From: Dokdonia sp. 4H-3-7-5
GTDB lineage: Bacteria; Bacteroidota; Bacteroidia; Flavobacteriales; Flavobacteriaceae
Direction of reading: 5' to 3'
DNA length: 64,000 nucleotides
NCBI RefSeq assembly: GCF_000212355.1
Contig: NC_015496.1
Location: forward strand, 2,306,501 to 2,370,500
The position numbers and the translations under genes are program-made. Below the pieces are notes generated by a model, which searched no databases, had not been told where the DNA came from, and saw nothing but the letters and a program-made list of their open reading frames with translations. Shown one piece after another: positions 26,018 to 34,881 of the stretch (the stretch's first letter is position 1; each line of letters opens with the position of its first letter).

Positions 26018-27217
26018 CTACTCCTCATTACCATTTGTTCTTGTGGCTTTAATTCTTCTAAGTATAAATACATAGCGTATCGTAATTGCCATAAGGAGCG
26101 GTAAAAGAGATAATGCAAATCGCTGGACTCCTATAATCCAGTGAAAGAATAGAAGCGACATCATAATTACAGCCAACTTCATATAAGGATATACCCATTG
26201 TGGCGGTTGTACTTTTTTTACTGCAAATGATGCCAGTATATGAAATGGGAAGGCCCATAGTAAATTATAATTCCACGCCGTAGCATTATGATCTGTGCCA
26301 AACCATAATAAAAAGACTACAACTCCTATAAGCCCTGTGATTAGTAAAATACTCGTGTCTAGCCAGCCTAGAGGATTTTCATTCTTATGATCTTTGTAGG
26401 TTTTGTAGATGATAAGCCCTGCTAGAATTCCAAGTATAAACAATGGACTTAGTAAGAAATTAGTACTATAGCGATGTTTGATTTGCGGTGAGAATACGGT
26501 TTTGGCTTCTTTTACGAGTGGTAGTGTTCCTAAAGGTGTATTTATCGTAGCTTCTTGAAAAGCATACATAAGCTCATGTGGTAAAAACAAGTACTCTTCT
26601 GGAGTGGCAATTCTATCAATTACAGACCCCAGTGCGATATCAATCCCCATACTTCCCCAAGTATTCCACGACACGTATTCATGTATGAGATCGCGGTGTG
26701 TCATGCCAGCTTCCTGGTGATCATAGCTCATTGTCACATTAGCTTCATTCTTAATGATCTCAAATGGTCTCGTAGAGCAATTATCGTAGAAGAAATCATA
26801 TTTGTAATATTTGTTTTCTTCTTTGGCATTATTCACCAAAAATTCAAAGACATCTTGTTTTTGACCTTGAGTGAGCTCTAGTTCTTGAGACTCAATCCAT
26901 CGTTGCTGGAGCTTATAGCTATATTCAAAGTCGTCATACTTATCTACACCGACCTCATATAGTAATTTTCCTCTTGCAAACTTGAGATAGAAGTTAGGAG
27001 TTTTAAAGTTGAACTTGCCGTAGTTAAATACGATATCTAACCCTTTTTTATAATCACGTACGTGAATGGCATTGTGCCCAAAAGCGTCATTGAGTACAGC
27101 TCCAGGACCTATGGTGATTAGATTAATAGTTGCGTCATCAGATAGGCTAATGAATTTATTCTGTCCAAACCCTAGGGTAGAGAAACACAGAAAAATTAAA
27201 AGGATAAGATTTTTCAT
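26018..27217 (-). CDS. DUF4105-type membrane protein
   Basis: The open frame extends to 27268, but I start at the ATG whose complement is 27215-27217. It gives a normal signal peptide (MKNLILLIFLCFSTLGFGQ), and the upstream extension runs through a terminator. The mature N-terminal domain has GPGAVLNDAFGHNAIHVRD and YDFFYDNCSTRPFEII, the conserved His and NC residues of DUF4105 (Lnb-like) proteins. The C-terminal third has about five membrane helices. Its biochemical role is not established as far as I know; a periplasmic peptidase- or lipase-like domain is possible. Confidence 0.8.
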   Translation of the reverse strand: MKNLILLIFLCFSTLGFGQNKFISLSDDATINLITIGPGAVLNDAFGHNAIHVRDYKKGLDIVFNYGKFNFKTPNFYLKFARGKLLYEVGVDKYDDFEYSYKLQQRWIESQELELTQGQKQDVFEFLVNNAKEENKYYKYDFFYDNCSTRPFEIIKNEANVTMSYDHQEAGMTHRDLIHEYVSWNTWGSMGIDIALGSVIDRIATPEEYLFLPHELMYAFQEATINTPLGTLPLVKEAKTVFSPQIKHRYSTNFLLSPLFILGILAGLIIYKTYKDHKNENPLGWLDTSILLITGLIGVVVFLLWFGTDHNATAWNYNLLWAFPFHILASFAVKKVQPPQWVYPYMKLAVIMMSLLFFHWIIGVQRFALSLLPLLMAITIRYVFILRRIKATRTNGNEE

Positions 27218-27267
27218 ACCTTGTAAAGATAGTGGAGGTATAAAAATCTCACAATCAATACAGGGCA

Positions 27268-27297
27268 TAAAAAAAGCCGAGCAACGCTCAGCTTTAC
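27268..27297 (-). terminator. Rho-independent terminator of the small secreted protein gene
   Basis: On the - strand AAAGCTGAGC, a GTT loop, and GCTCGGCTTT form a 10-bp stem with one G-U pair, followed by a T run. It lies 19 bases after the stop of the 27316-27651 gene. Confidence 0.85.
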
Positions 27298-27315
27298 AAA
27301 ATTAGGTGAAGCTTC

Positions 27316-27651
27316 TTAAGCTCCTGGGACGATGCGTACTGGTAATGTAAATTGCTCTCCTATGGTTCTTGTGCTTAGCTTTTCATAGTTAAGACGAGCC
27401 TTAATAAAATCTGCTACATACTCTTCGTCAGTATCTACGCTTAATACAACAACTTCATGTTTGTTGTTTACCATTAATGTTACTTGAGCAACAAGCTCCT
27501 TAGTAACTTCAAATTCTGGCTTGTTTAAAAGTACAGCTACTTGCTCTGTAACTGTTTTTTCTTTGTTGTCTGATGTTGGTTCTGTTCCTGTTGCAAAGGC
27601 AGTGTTTACTGCAAGTAAAGCGGCTACCAATAATACGTTTAATGCTTTCAT
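27316..27651 (-). CDS. Small secreted protein of unknown function
   Basis: A 111-residue protein with a clear signal peptide (MKALNVLLVAALLAVNTAFA, cut near residue 20). The mature part is polar: a threonine/lysine-rich linker, then two beta-alpha units (VAQVTLMVNNKHEVVVLSVDT and YVADFIKARLNYEKL) and a C-terminal FTLPVRIV. I recognise the type from other flavobacteria, where it stays hypothetical. The sequence recalls a TonB-C-like or POTRA-like fold, but that is speculation. It stands alone with its own terminator. Confidence 0.75.
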   Translation of the reverse strand: MKALNVLLVAALLAVNTAFATGTEPTSDNKEKTVTEQVAVLLNKPEFEVTKELVAQVTLMVNNKHEVVVLSVDTDEEYVADFIKARLNYEKLSTRTIGEQFTLPVRIVPGA

Positions 27652-27807
27652 AATTTTCTTTTTTGTCTCGATGTATTCGAGGTTTTTGATGAATTATTAC
27701 AGTACAAATAGACGACTTATTTCTCGTTTTTCTATGGGAGTTAGTCAAGCTTAACTGTTGTTTAATGCTGGTTATGAGTTGTTAACGTAGGGGGTTTGTT
27801 CTGGTAA

Positions 27808-27823
27808 CGCTTTCGCGAAAGCG
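27808..27823. repeat. Dispersed palindrome CGCTTTCGCGAAAGCG, exact copy
   Basis: Intergenic copy, about 160 bases upstream of the small secreted protein gene. Confidence 0.95.
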
Positions 27824-28007
27824 TGATTATCAATTTCATAATGTATTGATAACAACAGTAAGCATTACGTGAAATATGGAGTGATATTTTATTATAATAG
27901 CTTTGGAATCCTTAAAGAAAGTATGGAGTAGTCAATGTTAAGAAAATGACCTATTTGGTAGATGTCTAGCTATAGATTATAATACCTAATGACATTTGTA
28001 AAACAAA

Positions 28008-28036
28008 AAAATCCCACTTTAAAGAAAGTGGGATTT
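28008..28036 (-). terminator. Rho-independent terminator of sucC
   Basis: The - strand reads aaatcccacttt, a short loop, aaagtgggattt, then a T run into 28001-28007. The 12-bp stem is perfect and starts about 38 bases after the sucC stop. Confidence 0.9.
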
Positions 28037-28074
28037 AAAGGATGCTACAAGTAGCATCTATGTATTAAAAAGTA

Positions 28075-29265
28075 TTAAGCTAGTACAGCCTGTACTTTGT
28101 CTGCAGCTTCTTGGAATTCAATAGCAGATTGAACATCAAGTCCAGAATCATCTATTAATTTCTTTGCGATATCTGCGTTAGTTCCTTGTAAACGTACAAT
28201 GATAGGCACGTTGATAGTTCCCATGTTTTTGTATGCATCAATAATACCTTGTGCCACACGGTCACAACGTACAATACCTCCAAAAATGTTTACTAAGATT
28301 GCCTTTACAGCTGGATCCTTAAGTATTAATTGGAAAGCAGCTTCTACACGCTCAGCATCTGCAGTACCTCCTACATCAAGGAAGTTTGCAGGCTCACCAC
28401 CAGATTGCTTGATAAGGTCCATAGTTGCCATTGCAAGTCCAGCACCGTTTACCATACATCCTACGTTTCCGTCTAGATCTACATAGTTAAGTCCTTTCTC
28501 ACCAGCTTCAACCTCTACTTGGTTTTCTTCACGCTTGTCACGCATTGCTGCATATTCCTTACGACGGTATAATGCGTTATCATCTAGTGATACCTTTGCA
28601 TCTACTGCCATAATTTTATCATCACTTGTTTTAAGAACAGGGTTGATTTCAAAAAGTGAACTATCAGAATCTGTATATGCTTTATAAAGAGCAGCAACAA
28701 ATTTTGTCATGTCTTTAAAAGCAGCACCACTTAATCCTAAGTTAAATGCAATTTTACGTGCTTGGAAAGGAAGTAATCCTGTTGCAGGATCAATTTCTTC
28801 ATGAAAAATAAGGTGCGGAGTTTCCTCTGCTACTGTTTCAATATCCATTCCACCTTCTGTAGAATACATAATCATATTGCGACCAGTACCACGGTTAAGT
28901 AGTACAGACATATAATATTCTTCTGGCTCGCTGTCACCTGGGTAGTATACATCTTCTGCAACTAGCACTTGGTGAACTCTTTTACCTTCTGCACTTGTTT
29001 GTGGAGTAACAAGATCCATCCCGATGATCTGATCTGCAATAGATCTTACTTCATCTAGGCTCTTTGCTAGCTTTACACCACCACCTTTACCACGACCACC
29101 TGCGTGAACTTGCGCTTTAATAACGTGCCATCCAGTACCAGTTTCCTCAGTAAGTCTTTCGGCAGCTGCAACAGCCTCATCCGGAGTCTGTGCTACATAA
29201 CCGCGCTGGATACGTACGCCAAAACTATTTAATATCTCTTTTCCTTGATATTCGTGTAGATTCAT
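28075..29265 (-). CDS. sucC: Succinyl-CoA ligase (ADP-forming) subunit beta
   Basis: TCA-cycle enzyme that couples succinyl-CoA hydrolysis to ATP formation with the alpha subunit SucD, which is not in the window. The 396 residues begin MNLHEYQGKEIL, the family's invariant start. The ATP-grasp domain shows HAGGRGKGGGVKLAK near 54-68 and FEINPVLKT for metal binding. The CoA-ligase domain shows VDLDGNVGCMVNGAGLAMAT near 257-276 and NIFGGIVRCD for the phospho-histidine-partner loop. Length is normal. It stands alone with a plausible promoter and a strong terminator. Confidence 0.97.
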   Translation of the reverse strand: MNLHEYQGKEILNSFGVRIQRGYVAQTPDEAVAAAERLTEETGTGWHVIKAQVHAGGRGKGGGVKLAKSLDEVRSIADQIIGMDLVTPQTSAEGKRVHQVLVAEDVYYPGDSEPEEYYMSVLLNRGTGRNMIMYSTEGGMDIETVAEETPHLIFHEEIDPATGLLPFQARKIAFNLGLSGAAFKDMTKFVAALYKAYTDSDSSLFEINPVLKTSDDKIMAVDAKVSLDDNALYRRKEYAAMRDKREENQVEVEAGEKGLNYVDLDGNVGCMVNGAGLAMATMDLIKQSGGEPANFLDVGGTADAERVEAAFQLILKDPAVKAILVNIFGGIVRCDRVAQGIIDAYKNMGTINVPIIVRLQGTNADIAKKLIDDSGLDVQSAIEFQEAADKVQAVLA

Positions 29266-29296
29266 AATCTTCGTTTAAGATGCTTAATTTGCCTCG

Positions 29297-29327
29297 CAAA
29301 AATAACAAATGCGCCACGAGAGCGCAA
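29297..29327 (-). promoter_or_regulatory. Candidate sucC promoter (Bacteroidetes type)
   Basis: On the - strand, TTG at 29327-29325 and TATTTTTG at 29304-29297 are separated by 20 bases, matching the TTG / TAnnTTTG pattern of the primary Bacteroidetes sigma factor. It sits about 30 bases upstream of the sucC start. Confidence 0.5.
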
Positions 29328-29359
29328 TAGTTATTGTGATTAATTATAAGTATTGGATT

Positions 29360-29635
29360 TTATACAATTTCTGCACTTAGTCCTGCTTGTAAAAGTTTTG
29401 AGCATCGAGGCTCTAGATCTTTATACTCACCAGACTTTACAGAGCATTTTCCTTTGTAATGCACTAGTAACGCACATTGATGTGCTTGATTCTCCTCATG
29501 ATCACATGCATAAATAAGCGTATTTATCACATGGTCAAAAGTATTTACTTCATCATTATACAGAATAATCTCGTGTGATGGAGTTTCTTCTGTTAGTACA
29601 TCTACGTCTTCTTGATATTTTTCTTGATTACTCAT
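29360..29635 (-). CDS. clpS: ATP-dependent Clp protease adaptor ClpS
   Basis: A 91-residue N-end-rule adaptor that hands substrates to ClpA/ClpC. HEIILYNDEVNTFDHVI at about 22-38 holds the ligand pocket (the NDxxxTxxxVI signature), and HQCALLVHYKGKCSV near 52-66 is the hydrophobic-pocket helix region. The family's usual HxxG and A-x-L features are partly shifted to flavobacterial forms (KGKCSVKSG). Length fits. It is the last gene of the prmA-clpS arrangement, separated from prmA by 95 bases that hold a palindrome and a -7-like box. Confidence 0.92.
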   Translation of the reverse strand: MSNQEKYQEDVDVLTEETPSHEIILYNDEVNTFDHVINTLIYACDHEENQAHQCALLVHYKGKCSVKSGEYKDLEPRCSKLLQAGLSAEIV

Positions 29636-29654
29636 AGCGTTGAGATTAATGATG

Positions 29655-29662
29655 CAAATTTA
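29655..29662 (-). promoter_or_regulatory. Candidate -7 box upstream of clpS
   Basis: The - strand reads TAAATTTG, matching TAnnTTTG, about 20 bases before the clpS start. No clear TTG is seen at the -33 distance; instead a dispersed palindrome occupies 29679-29694. Confidence 0.4.
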
Positions 29663-29678
29663 CAAATTTTAGAGATTA

Positions 29679-29694
29679 CGCTTTCGCGAAAGCA
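29679..29694. repeat. Dispersed palindrome, one end mismatch (14-base core exact)
   Basis: Intergenic copy between prmA and clpS, sitting where a -33 box would be relative to the candidate clpS -7 box. Confidence 0.92.
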
Positions 29695-29730
29695 TAATTC
29701 TAACAATTATTTATCATCAATAATTTGAAA

Positions 29731-30591
29731 TCATCCTCTTTTTTCAAACTTACAAGCCACCCAATTATTGCGTTCATAATTACTTACAAAGTAAAGTCCA
29801 TGCTCATTGCACTTTTCTGAAATTAAAGGAATGTCTTCTGTATAGAAGCCGCTTAATAAGAGTATGCCATCCTCAGAAAGGCAACTCGCATACACGCCGA
29901 TATCTTGTAAAAGAATGTTGCGGTTTATGTTTGCGATAATGAATTCGTAATTTTTATCAGATAGCAAGGAAGCCTCACCTTCATAAGTAGTAATGTGCTT
30001 ACAGTTGTTGCGTTCTACATTTTCAATAGTATTAAGGTAACACCAGTTATCAATGTCTATCGCATCTATAGGTTGTGCACCTCTCATTTCGGCTAGGATA
30101 GCGAGTACGCCAGTACCACAGCCCATGTCAAGTGTTTTTCTGCTAGCAACATTAAGTTTGAGTAAGTGCTTGATCATCATGTGTGTAGTCTCATGGTGAC
30201 CCGTGCCAAATGACATTTTTGGCTCAATCACAATATCAAACTCAACATCAGTTTTCTCGTGAAAAGGTGCGCGTACGGCACATTTTCCGTCTACCTCAAT
30301 AGGTTCAAAGTTTTTCTCCCATTCCTCATTCCAGTTTACTTGCTCAATTTCTTCGGCCGTATAGATGATGTTAAACTCATCTGAGTTTAAAATTTGAATA
30401 TCAGAAAGTAGCGCAGCAAAATCGACTTCACCACTAGGAAATGCTTCTTCTTTCTGGATATATGCAATCACACCACTTGTAGTTTCTGTAAAGCTTTCAA
30501 AACCAGCGTAGCCTAGCTCTGCAATGATAATTTCTGTAGCAGGGTCACGTGGCTCAATGGTAAAGGTGTATCCTAAGTAAATGGGTGTCAT
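29731..30591 (-). CDS. prmA: Ribosomal protein L11 methyltransferase
   Basis: SAM-dependent methyltransferase for the lysines and N-terminus of ribosomal protein L11. The 286 residues have an N-terminal substrate-recognition region (about 1-110), PKMSFGTGHHETT at 124-136, LDMGCGTGVLAI at 154-165 (SAM loop), the acidic AIDID near 177-181 and IIANINRNIL near 222-231 (the N-I/P-x-x motif). Slightly shorter than the E. coli enzyme. It overlaps the subtilase gene upstream by 4 bases (ATGA), so it is co-transcribed. Confidence 0.95.
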   Translation of the reverse strand: MTPIYLGYTFTIEPRDPATEIIIAELGYAGFESFTETTSGVIAYIQKEEAFPSGEVDFAALLSDIQILNSDEFNIIYTAEEIEQVNWNEEWEKNFEPIEVDGKCAVRAPFHEKTDVEFDIVIEPKMSFGTGHHETTHMMIKHLLKLNVASRKTLDMGCGTGVLAILAEMRGAQPIDAIDIDNWCYLNTIENVERNNCKHITTYEGEASLLSDKNYEFIIANINRNILLQDIGVYASCLSEDGILLLSGFYTEDIPLISEKCNEHGLYFVSNYERNNWVACKFEKRG

Positions 30592-32195
30592 TCTTTTATA
30601 GTTTCTAAGTTATAAGATGCGTTAGGATCAATAGTAAGTTTTATAGATCCGTTTTCTCCAGGCAAAAGTACGGTTTCTGCATTGATGAGAATCTCATCTT
30701 TTGCAGTAAAATCTACTCTAGCGTCCTCTATAAATTGCTGATTCTTAATCATGATTTTATACGCGGCATTGATTTTAAAGTTCCACCGAACAAATCGCTG
30801 ATTTTCAATCATCATATATGCATTAGTTTGAAGCATATCATATGTCATTTTTACAGCTCTCCCTGTGTGTAAAGATCCCGCTCCCCACAATCCTTTAAGT
30901 GGTGCGTTTGCTTTTATATGGTCAATATTAGTCGCGCTTAATTTTATAATGCTATTTACTTCATCTACAGATAATGAAGGGTTGAGTGAAAACATAAGTC
31001 CTATAGTCCCAGTGACAAGTGGTGCGGCAGGAGATGTTGCTTGATACGGATTATGGACTATTTTTCCATTATCCTTATAATTGTAGTATTGAAAAATATC
31101 ATTTCCCGGTGCGACAATATCCACAGAGCTATCTAGATTATTTGTAGAACTGAGGTATAGCGTATATTCATTTTGCGGATCATTATCTTTAAAGCCGCCG
31201 GTACGCGATAAGTGATATTGCTGCTTCTCTGCATAGTATTTTCCGTTCTTCTCTTCAATGAGAAGTTCATCTGAGATTTCATCATTTTTATGCTGCACAC
31301 TCCCTACAGATATCACATGCTCATAAGCGCCTGGATATCTCAATTGTTCTCCGTTTGTAACACTATATGCCGCATTATGTGGTACAGAAACAATGACGGT
31401 ACCAAGGTCGCGCATCTCATTAATTGCTTCTTGTGCGGTTTCATAATAGGTGCGTGATCCCCAGCTGCAATTAATAACTTTTGCGCCTGCTCTGGATAGT
31501 TCTAGTAGTTGATCTAGCTCTTTAAAGTTACCATAAGTGGTTGTGTATATGTTACAGTCATAGCAAACTCCTGCTGCGCCATATCCATTATCACCACGAG
31601 CTGCAGCGATGGCAGCGATTGTAAATCCATGACCTTTGGAAAGACTGCTTTTTTTATAAACGGTAGTTTTACCTTTGAATTCTGGATCTTCTGGGTCTAC
31701 ATATCCATCAGATATTCCAATAATTACTTCTGGAGAACCAGTGGTGTAATACCAAGCTTGGGGTACACCAAGGAAATCATAATAGTCTAAAACAGCTTGT
31801 GTGCCTAGGTTTTTGCCAGTAGTACTTGTAACGCCGTAATCATTAGGTTCATAAATTTGTAGTGATTCATTTGAGATACTCTCGGCAAACTCAAAAAGAT
31901 CTGGAGCTAGATTCAATAACCCCTCTTTAAAAGTTTTACTCTCTGCAATAACAAAGTACGTGCGTTTTAGTTTGTCTCGCTGCGCGTACTTAAATTCCTT
32001 TCTAAATGTTTTAACCTGATGCTCAGCAAATAATTCTTTAAGTCTTGCATCATTACCTAAGTAGGTAACAATGGAGTCCTTTGTACTTATAGGTACCTCC
32101 ACTTTTTCAGATGTTGTGCGTATGTAAAAGCGATCTTCTTGCGCTTGAAGCAGGCAAGAATAGAATAGGAGAGATAAGATAATGAGTTTAGCCAT
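30588..32195 (-). CDS. Secreted S8 family serine peptidase (subtilase)
   Basis: A 535-residue exported protease with signal peptide MAKLIILSLLFYSCLLQAQ. After a propeptide-like N-domain, the catalytic triad is visible: Asp163 in IGISDGYVD, His189 in KGHGFTIAA and Ser388 in ATSPAAPLV, with oxyanion Asn274 in SVPHNAAYS. The Ser motif is ATSPAAP, not the usual GTSMAAP. A short beta-rich C-terminal region (about 440-535) follows without a recognisable T9SS sorting domain. It overlaps the lipoprotein gene upstream by 8 bases and prmA downstream by 4. Confidence 0.9.
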   Translation of the reverse strand: MAKLIILSLLFYSCLLQAQEDRFYIRTTSEKVEVPISTKDSIVTYLGNDARLKELFAEHQVKTFRKEFKYAQRDKLKRTYFVIAESKTFKEGLLNLAPDLFEFAESISNESLQIYEPNDYGVTSTTGKNLGTQAVLDYYDFLGVPQAWYYTTGSPEVIIGISDGYVDPEDPEFKGKTTVYKKSSLSKGHGFTIAAIAAARGDNGYGAAGVCYDCNIYTTTYGNFKELDQLLELSRAGAKVINCSWGSRTYYETAQEAINEMRDLGTVIVSVPHNAAYSVTNGEQLRYPGAYEHVISVGSVQHKNDEISDELLIEEKNGKYYAEKQQYHLSRTGGFKDNDPQNEYTLYLSSTNNLDSSVDIVAPGNDIFQYYNYKDNGKIVHNPYQATSPAAPLVTGTIGLMFSLNPSLSVDEVNSIIKLSATNIDHIKANAPLKGLWGAGSLHTGRAVKMTYDMLQTNAYMMIENQRFVRWNFKINAAYKIMIKNQQFIEDARVDFTAKDEILINAETVLLPGENGSIKLTIDPNASYNLETIKE

Positions 32196-32709
32196 TATTC
32201 TTGGTGTCAGATGGAGCGATAGTTTCTTTGAGAGCCTGTACGTCTTTAGTTAGTTGGTCAATTTGTTTTTCTTTCTCAATGAGGTATAAGGTGAGCTCCT
32301 CAATTTTTTTTAGAAGTAGTGCATTCATTGCGCCCAGTTCAATACCGTTTTGTTCAACTTCTGCGGCAGACGGAATTTCAGGTAAATGCCCATTTTGTTG
32401 AATGTAGGTTTCAATTTCGCGTAAGCGTGATAAATCATAGCCATCTTCAAAAACGGTATCTGCCCATTCCTTTATATCCACCTTTATAGACTTAGCGTGT
32501 ATCTGGCCATTTACTTCAAGCTTATCTGTAGGTTCTTTTTTGCCTATTCCCATATTGCCATTTTTTGTAATATAAATGGCGTCAACTTCTTGTGTGTTGT
32601 TAAGCAGAACAAGTGTACCATCTTCTTGAGTGCTTGTGGTAACTGCTTGTTGTGAGGTGCAACTACACAAGGTGAGGAGTAGGACTAGCGGTGTAAAAAA
32701 GAATTTCAT
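32188..32709 (-). CDS. Lipoprotein with phage-tail-fibre-type KLEVNG repeat and coiled coil
   Basis: A 173-residue lipoprotein: MKFFFTPLVLLLTLCSC gives a lipobox with Cys15 or Cys17. The mature part has GNMGIGKKEPTDKLEVNGQI (about 50-70), the GIGT-x-P-x-x-KLxVNG motif common in Bacteroidetes tail-fibre-like proteins. LREIETYIQQNGHLPEIPSA follows, then a C-terminal coiled coil (about 130-165) that probably trimerises. It is the first gene of the subtilase-prmA unit, after the tpiA terminator. The function is unknown; surface anchoring is inferred from the lipobox. Confidence 0.8.
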   Translation of the reverse strand: MKFFFTPLVLLLTLCSCTSQQAVTTSTQEDGTLVLLNNTQEVDAIYITKNGNMGIGKKEPTDKLEVNGQIHAKSIKVDIKEWADTVFEDGYDLSRLREIETYIQQNGHLPEIPSAAEVEQNGIELGAMNALLLKKIEELTLYLIEKEKQIDQLTKDVQALKETIAPSDTKNNG

Positions 32710-32759
32710 GTGATAAAAGATTAAGCTCTAATGTACTAATACCAATTGATATAAAATAA

Positions 32760-32787
32760 AATGCGCTTCCAGAGATGGAAGCGCATT
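32760..32787 (-). terminator. Terminator-like hairpin downstream of tpiA
   Basis: aatgcgcttcc and ggaagcgcatt pair perfectly (11 bp) around a 6-base loop, and on the - strand the stem is followed by ATTTTATTTTAT-type T-rich sequence. It lies 23 bases after the tpiA stop. Confidence 0.8.
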
Positions 32788-32810
32788 GTCAATTCTAAAA
32801 TTATTTGAGA

Positions 32811-33563
32811 CTATGCAAACGCATTTACAATATCAAAAAAGTCATCTGCTTTAAGTGCAGCTCCACCTATGAGTCCACCATCTACATCTGGTTTCTCAAA
32901 AATTTCTTTAGCATTAGCAGGCTTTACAGATCCTCCATAAAGGATTGATACATTCTCTGCTACTTCATTGTTATATTTTTCAGCAACAGTTTTTCTTATA
33001 AAGGCATGCATGTCTTGTGCTTGCTCTGGTGATGCTGTTTCTCCAGTTCCTATTGCCCATACAGGCTCATAAGCAAGAACAATATTTGACCATGCGCTAG
33101 CATCTAAGTGAAATAATGCATTTTTGAGTTGGCTACCCACCACATTTTCTTCTTTTCCAGCCTTACGGTCTTCTAGTTCTTCACCAAAACAGAATATAAT
33201 TCTCATATCGTTTTTAAGAGCGCTATCTACTTTTTGAGCAAGTAGCTCATCACTTTCGTGAAAATAAGCACGACGTTCACTATGTCCTAAAATCACAGTG
33301 TCTACACCTATTCCTTTAAGCATACCTGCCGAAATCTCTCCCGTAAAAGCACCACTTTCTGCTTGATGCATGTTTTGCGCAGCAACAGTGATATTAGAGT
33401 CAGAAAGACTATCAAAAGCACTGTAAAGGTTTACAAATGTAGGAGCGATAATAACCTCTGCATTTCCCTCGTTCTTCTTTTGTTTAAGTGCTGTTATTAA
33501 GGTTGCTGTAGCACCTAGGTCATTATTCATTTTCCAGTTTCCAGCGACGATATTTTTTCTCAT
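32811..33563 (-). CDS. tpiA: Triosephosphate isomerase
   Basis: Glycolytic enzyme interconverting dihydroxyacetone phosphate and glyceraldehyde 3-phosphate. The 250 residues carry AGNWKMNNDL at 7-16 (catalytic Lys11), ILGHSERR with the catalytic His near 95, AYEPVWAIGTG with the catalytic Glu near 168, and YGGSVKPANA near 210 for phosphate binding. Full length. It follows the permease gene in the same direction after a 241-base gap containing an exact palindrome, so it probably has its own promoter. Confidence 0.97.
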   Translation of the reverse strand: MRKNIVAGNWKMNNDLGATATLITALKQKKNEGNAEVIIAPTFVNLYSAFDSLSDSNITVAAQNMHQAESGAFTGEISAGMLKGIGVDTVILGHSERRAYFHESDELLAQKVDSALKNDMRIIFCFGEELEDRKAGKEENVVGSQLKNALFHLDASAWSNIVLAYEPVWAIGTGETASPEQAQDMHAFIRKTVAEKYNNEVAENVSILYGGSVKPANAKEIFEKPDVDGGLIGGAALKADDFFDIVNAFA

Positions 33564-33694
33564 TATAGTTCTTTTTTATCTCTTCATACAAAGAGATCTC
33601 GTTAGTAGTTAATTTCAGAAGCACCAGTTATATAAACCAGTGTAGCATTACATATGGTTTTGAAAAGGCGTATGTGTTTTACTTTATTGTGTTT

Positions 33695-33710
33695 CGCTTT
33701 CGCGAAAGCG
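33695..33710. repeat. Dispersed palindrome CGCTTTCGCGAAAGCG, exact copy
   Basis: Intergenic copy between the permease gene and tpiA. The wider ttcgctttcgcgaaagcgaa is a perfect 20-base palindrome. Confidence 0.95.
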
Positions 33711-33804
33711 AATTCCTTTAAAACCAAATATACTAAGAGTAAGAGAGGTTTGCTCTTGATTTAACCCAGTTTTCACGATTACGTTTTCGTAAAAACTTTG
33801 CGAC

Positions 33805-34881
33805 CTAGCGCAGCCTAATTTTTGGATCTAGCCAGCCGTAGATAAAATCTACAAGAATATTAATGATTACAAATAGGGTAGCGATAATAAGCACGGCACC
33901 CATGATAATAGGTAAATCCAGTGTGTTGAGCGCATCTACTATTTCTTTACCTAAGCCATTCCACCCGAAAATATATTCCACAAACACGGCGCCTGCGAGC
34001 ATAGAAGCAAACCATCCAGACACTGCGGTGACTACAGGATTTAATGCATTTTTAAGTGCGTGATTTTTTATAATCTGGTAAGTGGTGAGCCCCTTAGCTT
34101 TTGCAGTTCTTATATATTCTTGATTATAAACCTCTAGGAGCGAATTACGCATTAATTGAATCACAACGGCAAGCGGACGTATACCTAAAACTAGTGCTGG
34201 TAAAATCAAATTTTTCCACTGGATGTGCACATGCTCACCAAAATCATCCATCTCATACAAGCTACCTGTCATATTGAGATTGGTGTATTTATGAAGGACA
34301 TAACCAAAGAGCCAAGCAAAAAGAATAGCACTAAAAAAACTAGGAACACTCATTCCTAGTGTACTTACAATCTGTATTGTTTTGTCAACCCAAGTGTCCC
34401 GCATTTGAGCAGAAATAATACCTAAAAAAACGCCAATACATATGGCAATAACAATAGCGCTTACAGCAAGAACAATCGTGTTGGGTAACGTTTCGGCAAT
34501 TACTTGTGTGACAGGTTTACCTGTCTTTTGAAAACTCTCTCTTAGGTATGGGTATTTTATAGCTAGTGTCGTATTTTCTATACCTAATAATGGAGTTGCG
34601 CTGTACTTACCAGAAGCAAGAGAGGTATAGTTTTGCTCATCATTAGCGTGCAGAGAGAGCAAAGAAAGGTCGTTTAAGTAGTACGCGTACTGCGTACTTA
34701 TGGGTTTGTCAAATCCATATTTTGCACGCACTTTTGCTAGCTGTTCTGGATCTTCATTTTGATCTAGCATCATACGAGCAGGATCTCCAGGCAATACCGT
34801 AAATAAGAAAAAAATAACAGTTACTACTCCCCACAATGTGAGCAGCGCATAACCTAATTTATATAATAGGTATTTAATCAA
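33805..34881 (-). CDS. ABC transporter permease, DppB/OppB type
   Basis: Inner-membrane subunit of a peptide- or solute-import system. The 358 residues show the typical N-terminal helix (LGYALLTLWGVVTVIFFLF), then PGDPARMMLDQ, a periplasmic loop, and five further membrane helices. The EAA-type cytoplasmic loop is RTAKAKGLTTYQIIKNHALK near 256-275, which docks to the ATPase. No other subunit (DppC, ATPase or binding protein) is adjacent, which is unusual for an operon but is seen in flavobacteria. It overlaps the DoxX-fusion gene by 4 bases. Confidence 0.92.
   Translation of the reverse strand: MIKYLLYKLGYALLTLWGVVTVIFFLFTVLPGDPARMMLDQNEDPEQLAKVRAKYGFDKPISTQYAYYLNDLSLLSLHANDEQNYTSLASGKYSATPLLGIENTTLAIKYPYLRESFQKTGKPVTQVIAETLPNTIVLAVSAIVIAICIGVFLGIISAQMRDTWVDKTIQIVSTLGMSVPSFFSAILFAWLFGYVLHKYTNLNMTGSLYEMDDFGEHVHIQWKNLILPALVLGIRPLAVVIQLMRNSLLEVYNQEYIRTAKAKGLTTYQIIKNHALKNALNPVVTAVSGWFASMLAGAVFVEYIFGWNGLGKEIVDALNTLDLPIIMGAVLIIATLFVIINILVDFIYGWLDPKIRLR

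Larger units (their letters stand above)
27652..28074. other. 423-base intergenic region between a small secreted protein gene and sucC
   Basis: Both flanking genes are on the - strand. I see one exact palindrome (27808-27823) and the sucC terminator (28008-28036). I see no ORF of note and no recognisable RNA. Confidence 0.6.

Noticed and set aside
27218-27268. N-terminal extension of the DUF4105 protein
   Set aside because: It runs into the terminator at 27268-27297 and would bury the signal peptide. The start at 27217 fits better.
32416-32430. tttcgcgtaagcgtg in the lipoprotein gene
   Set aside because: It resembles a decayed palindrome, but two core mismatches make chance likely.
33781-33800. 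Palindrome-like acgttttcgtaaaaac near the permease stop
   Set aside because: It lacks the central CGCGAAAGC core, so I did not count it as a family member.
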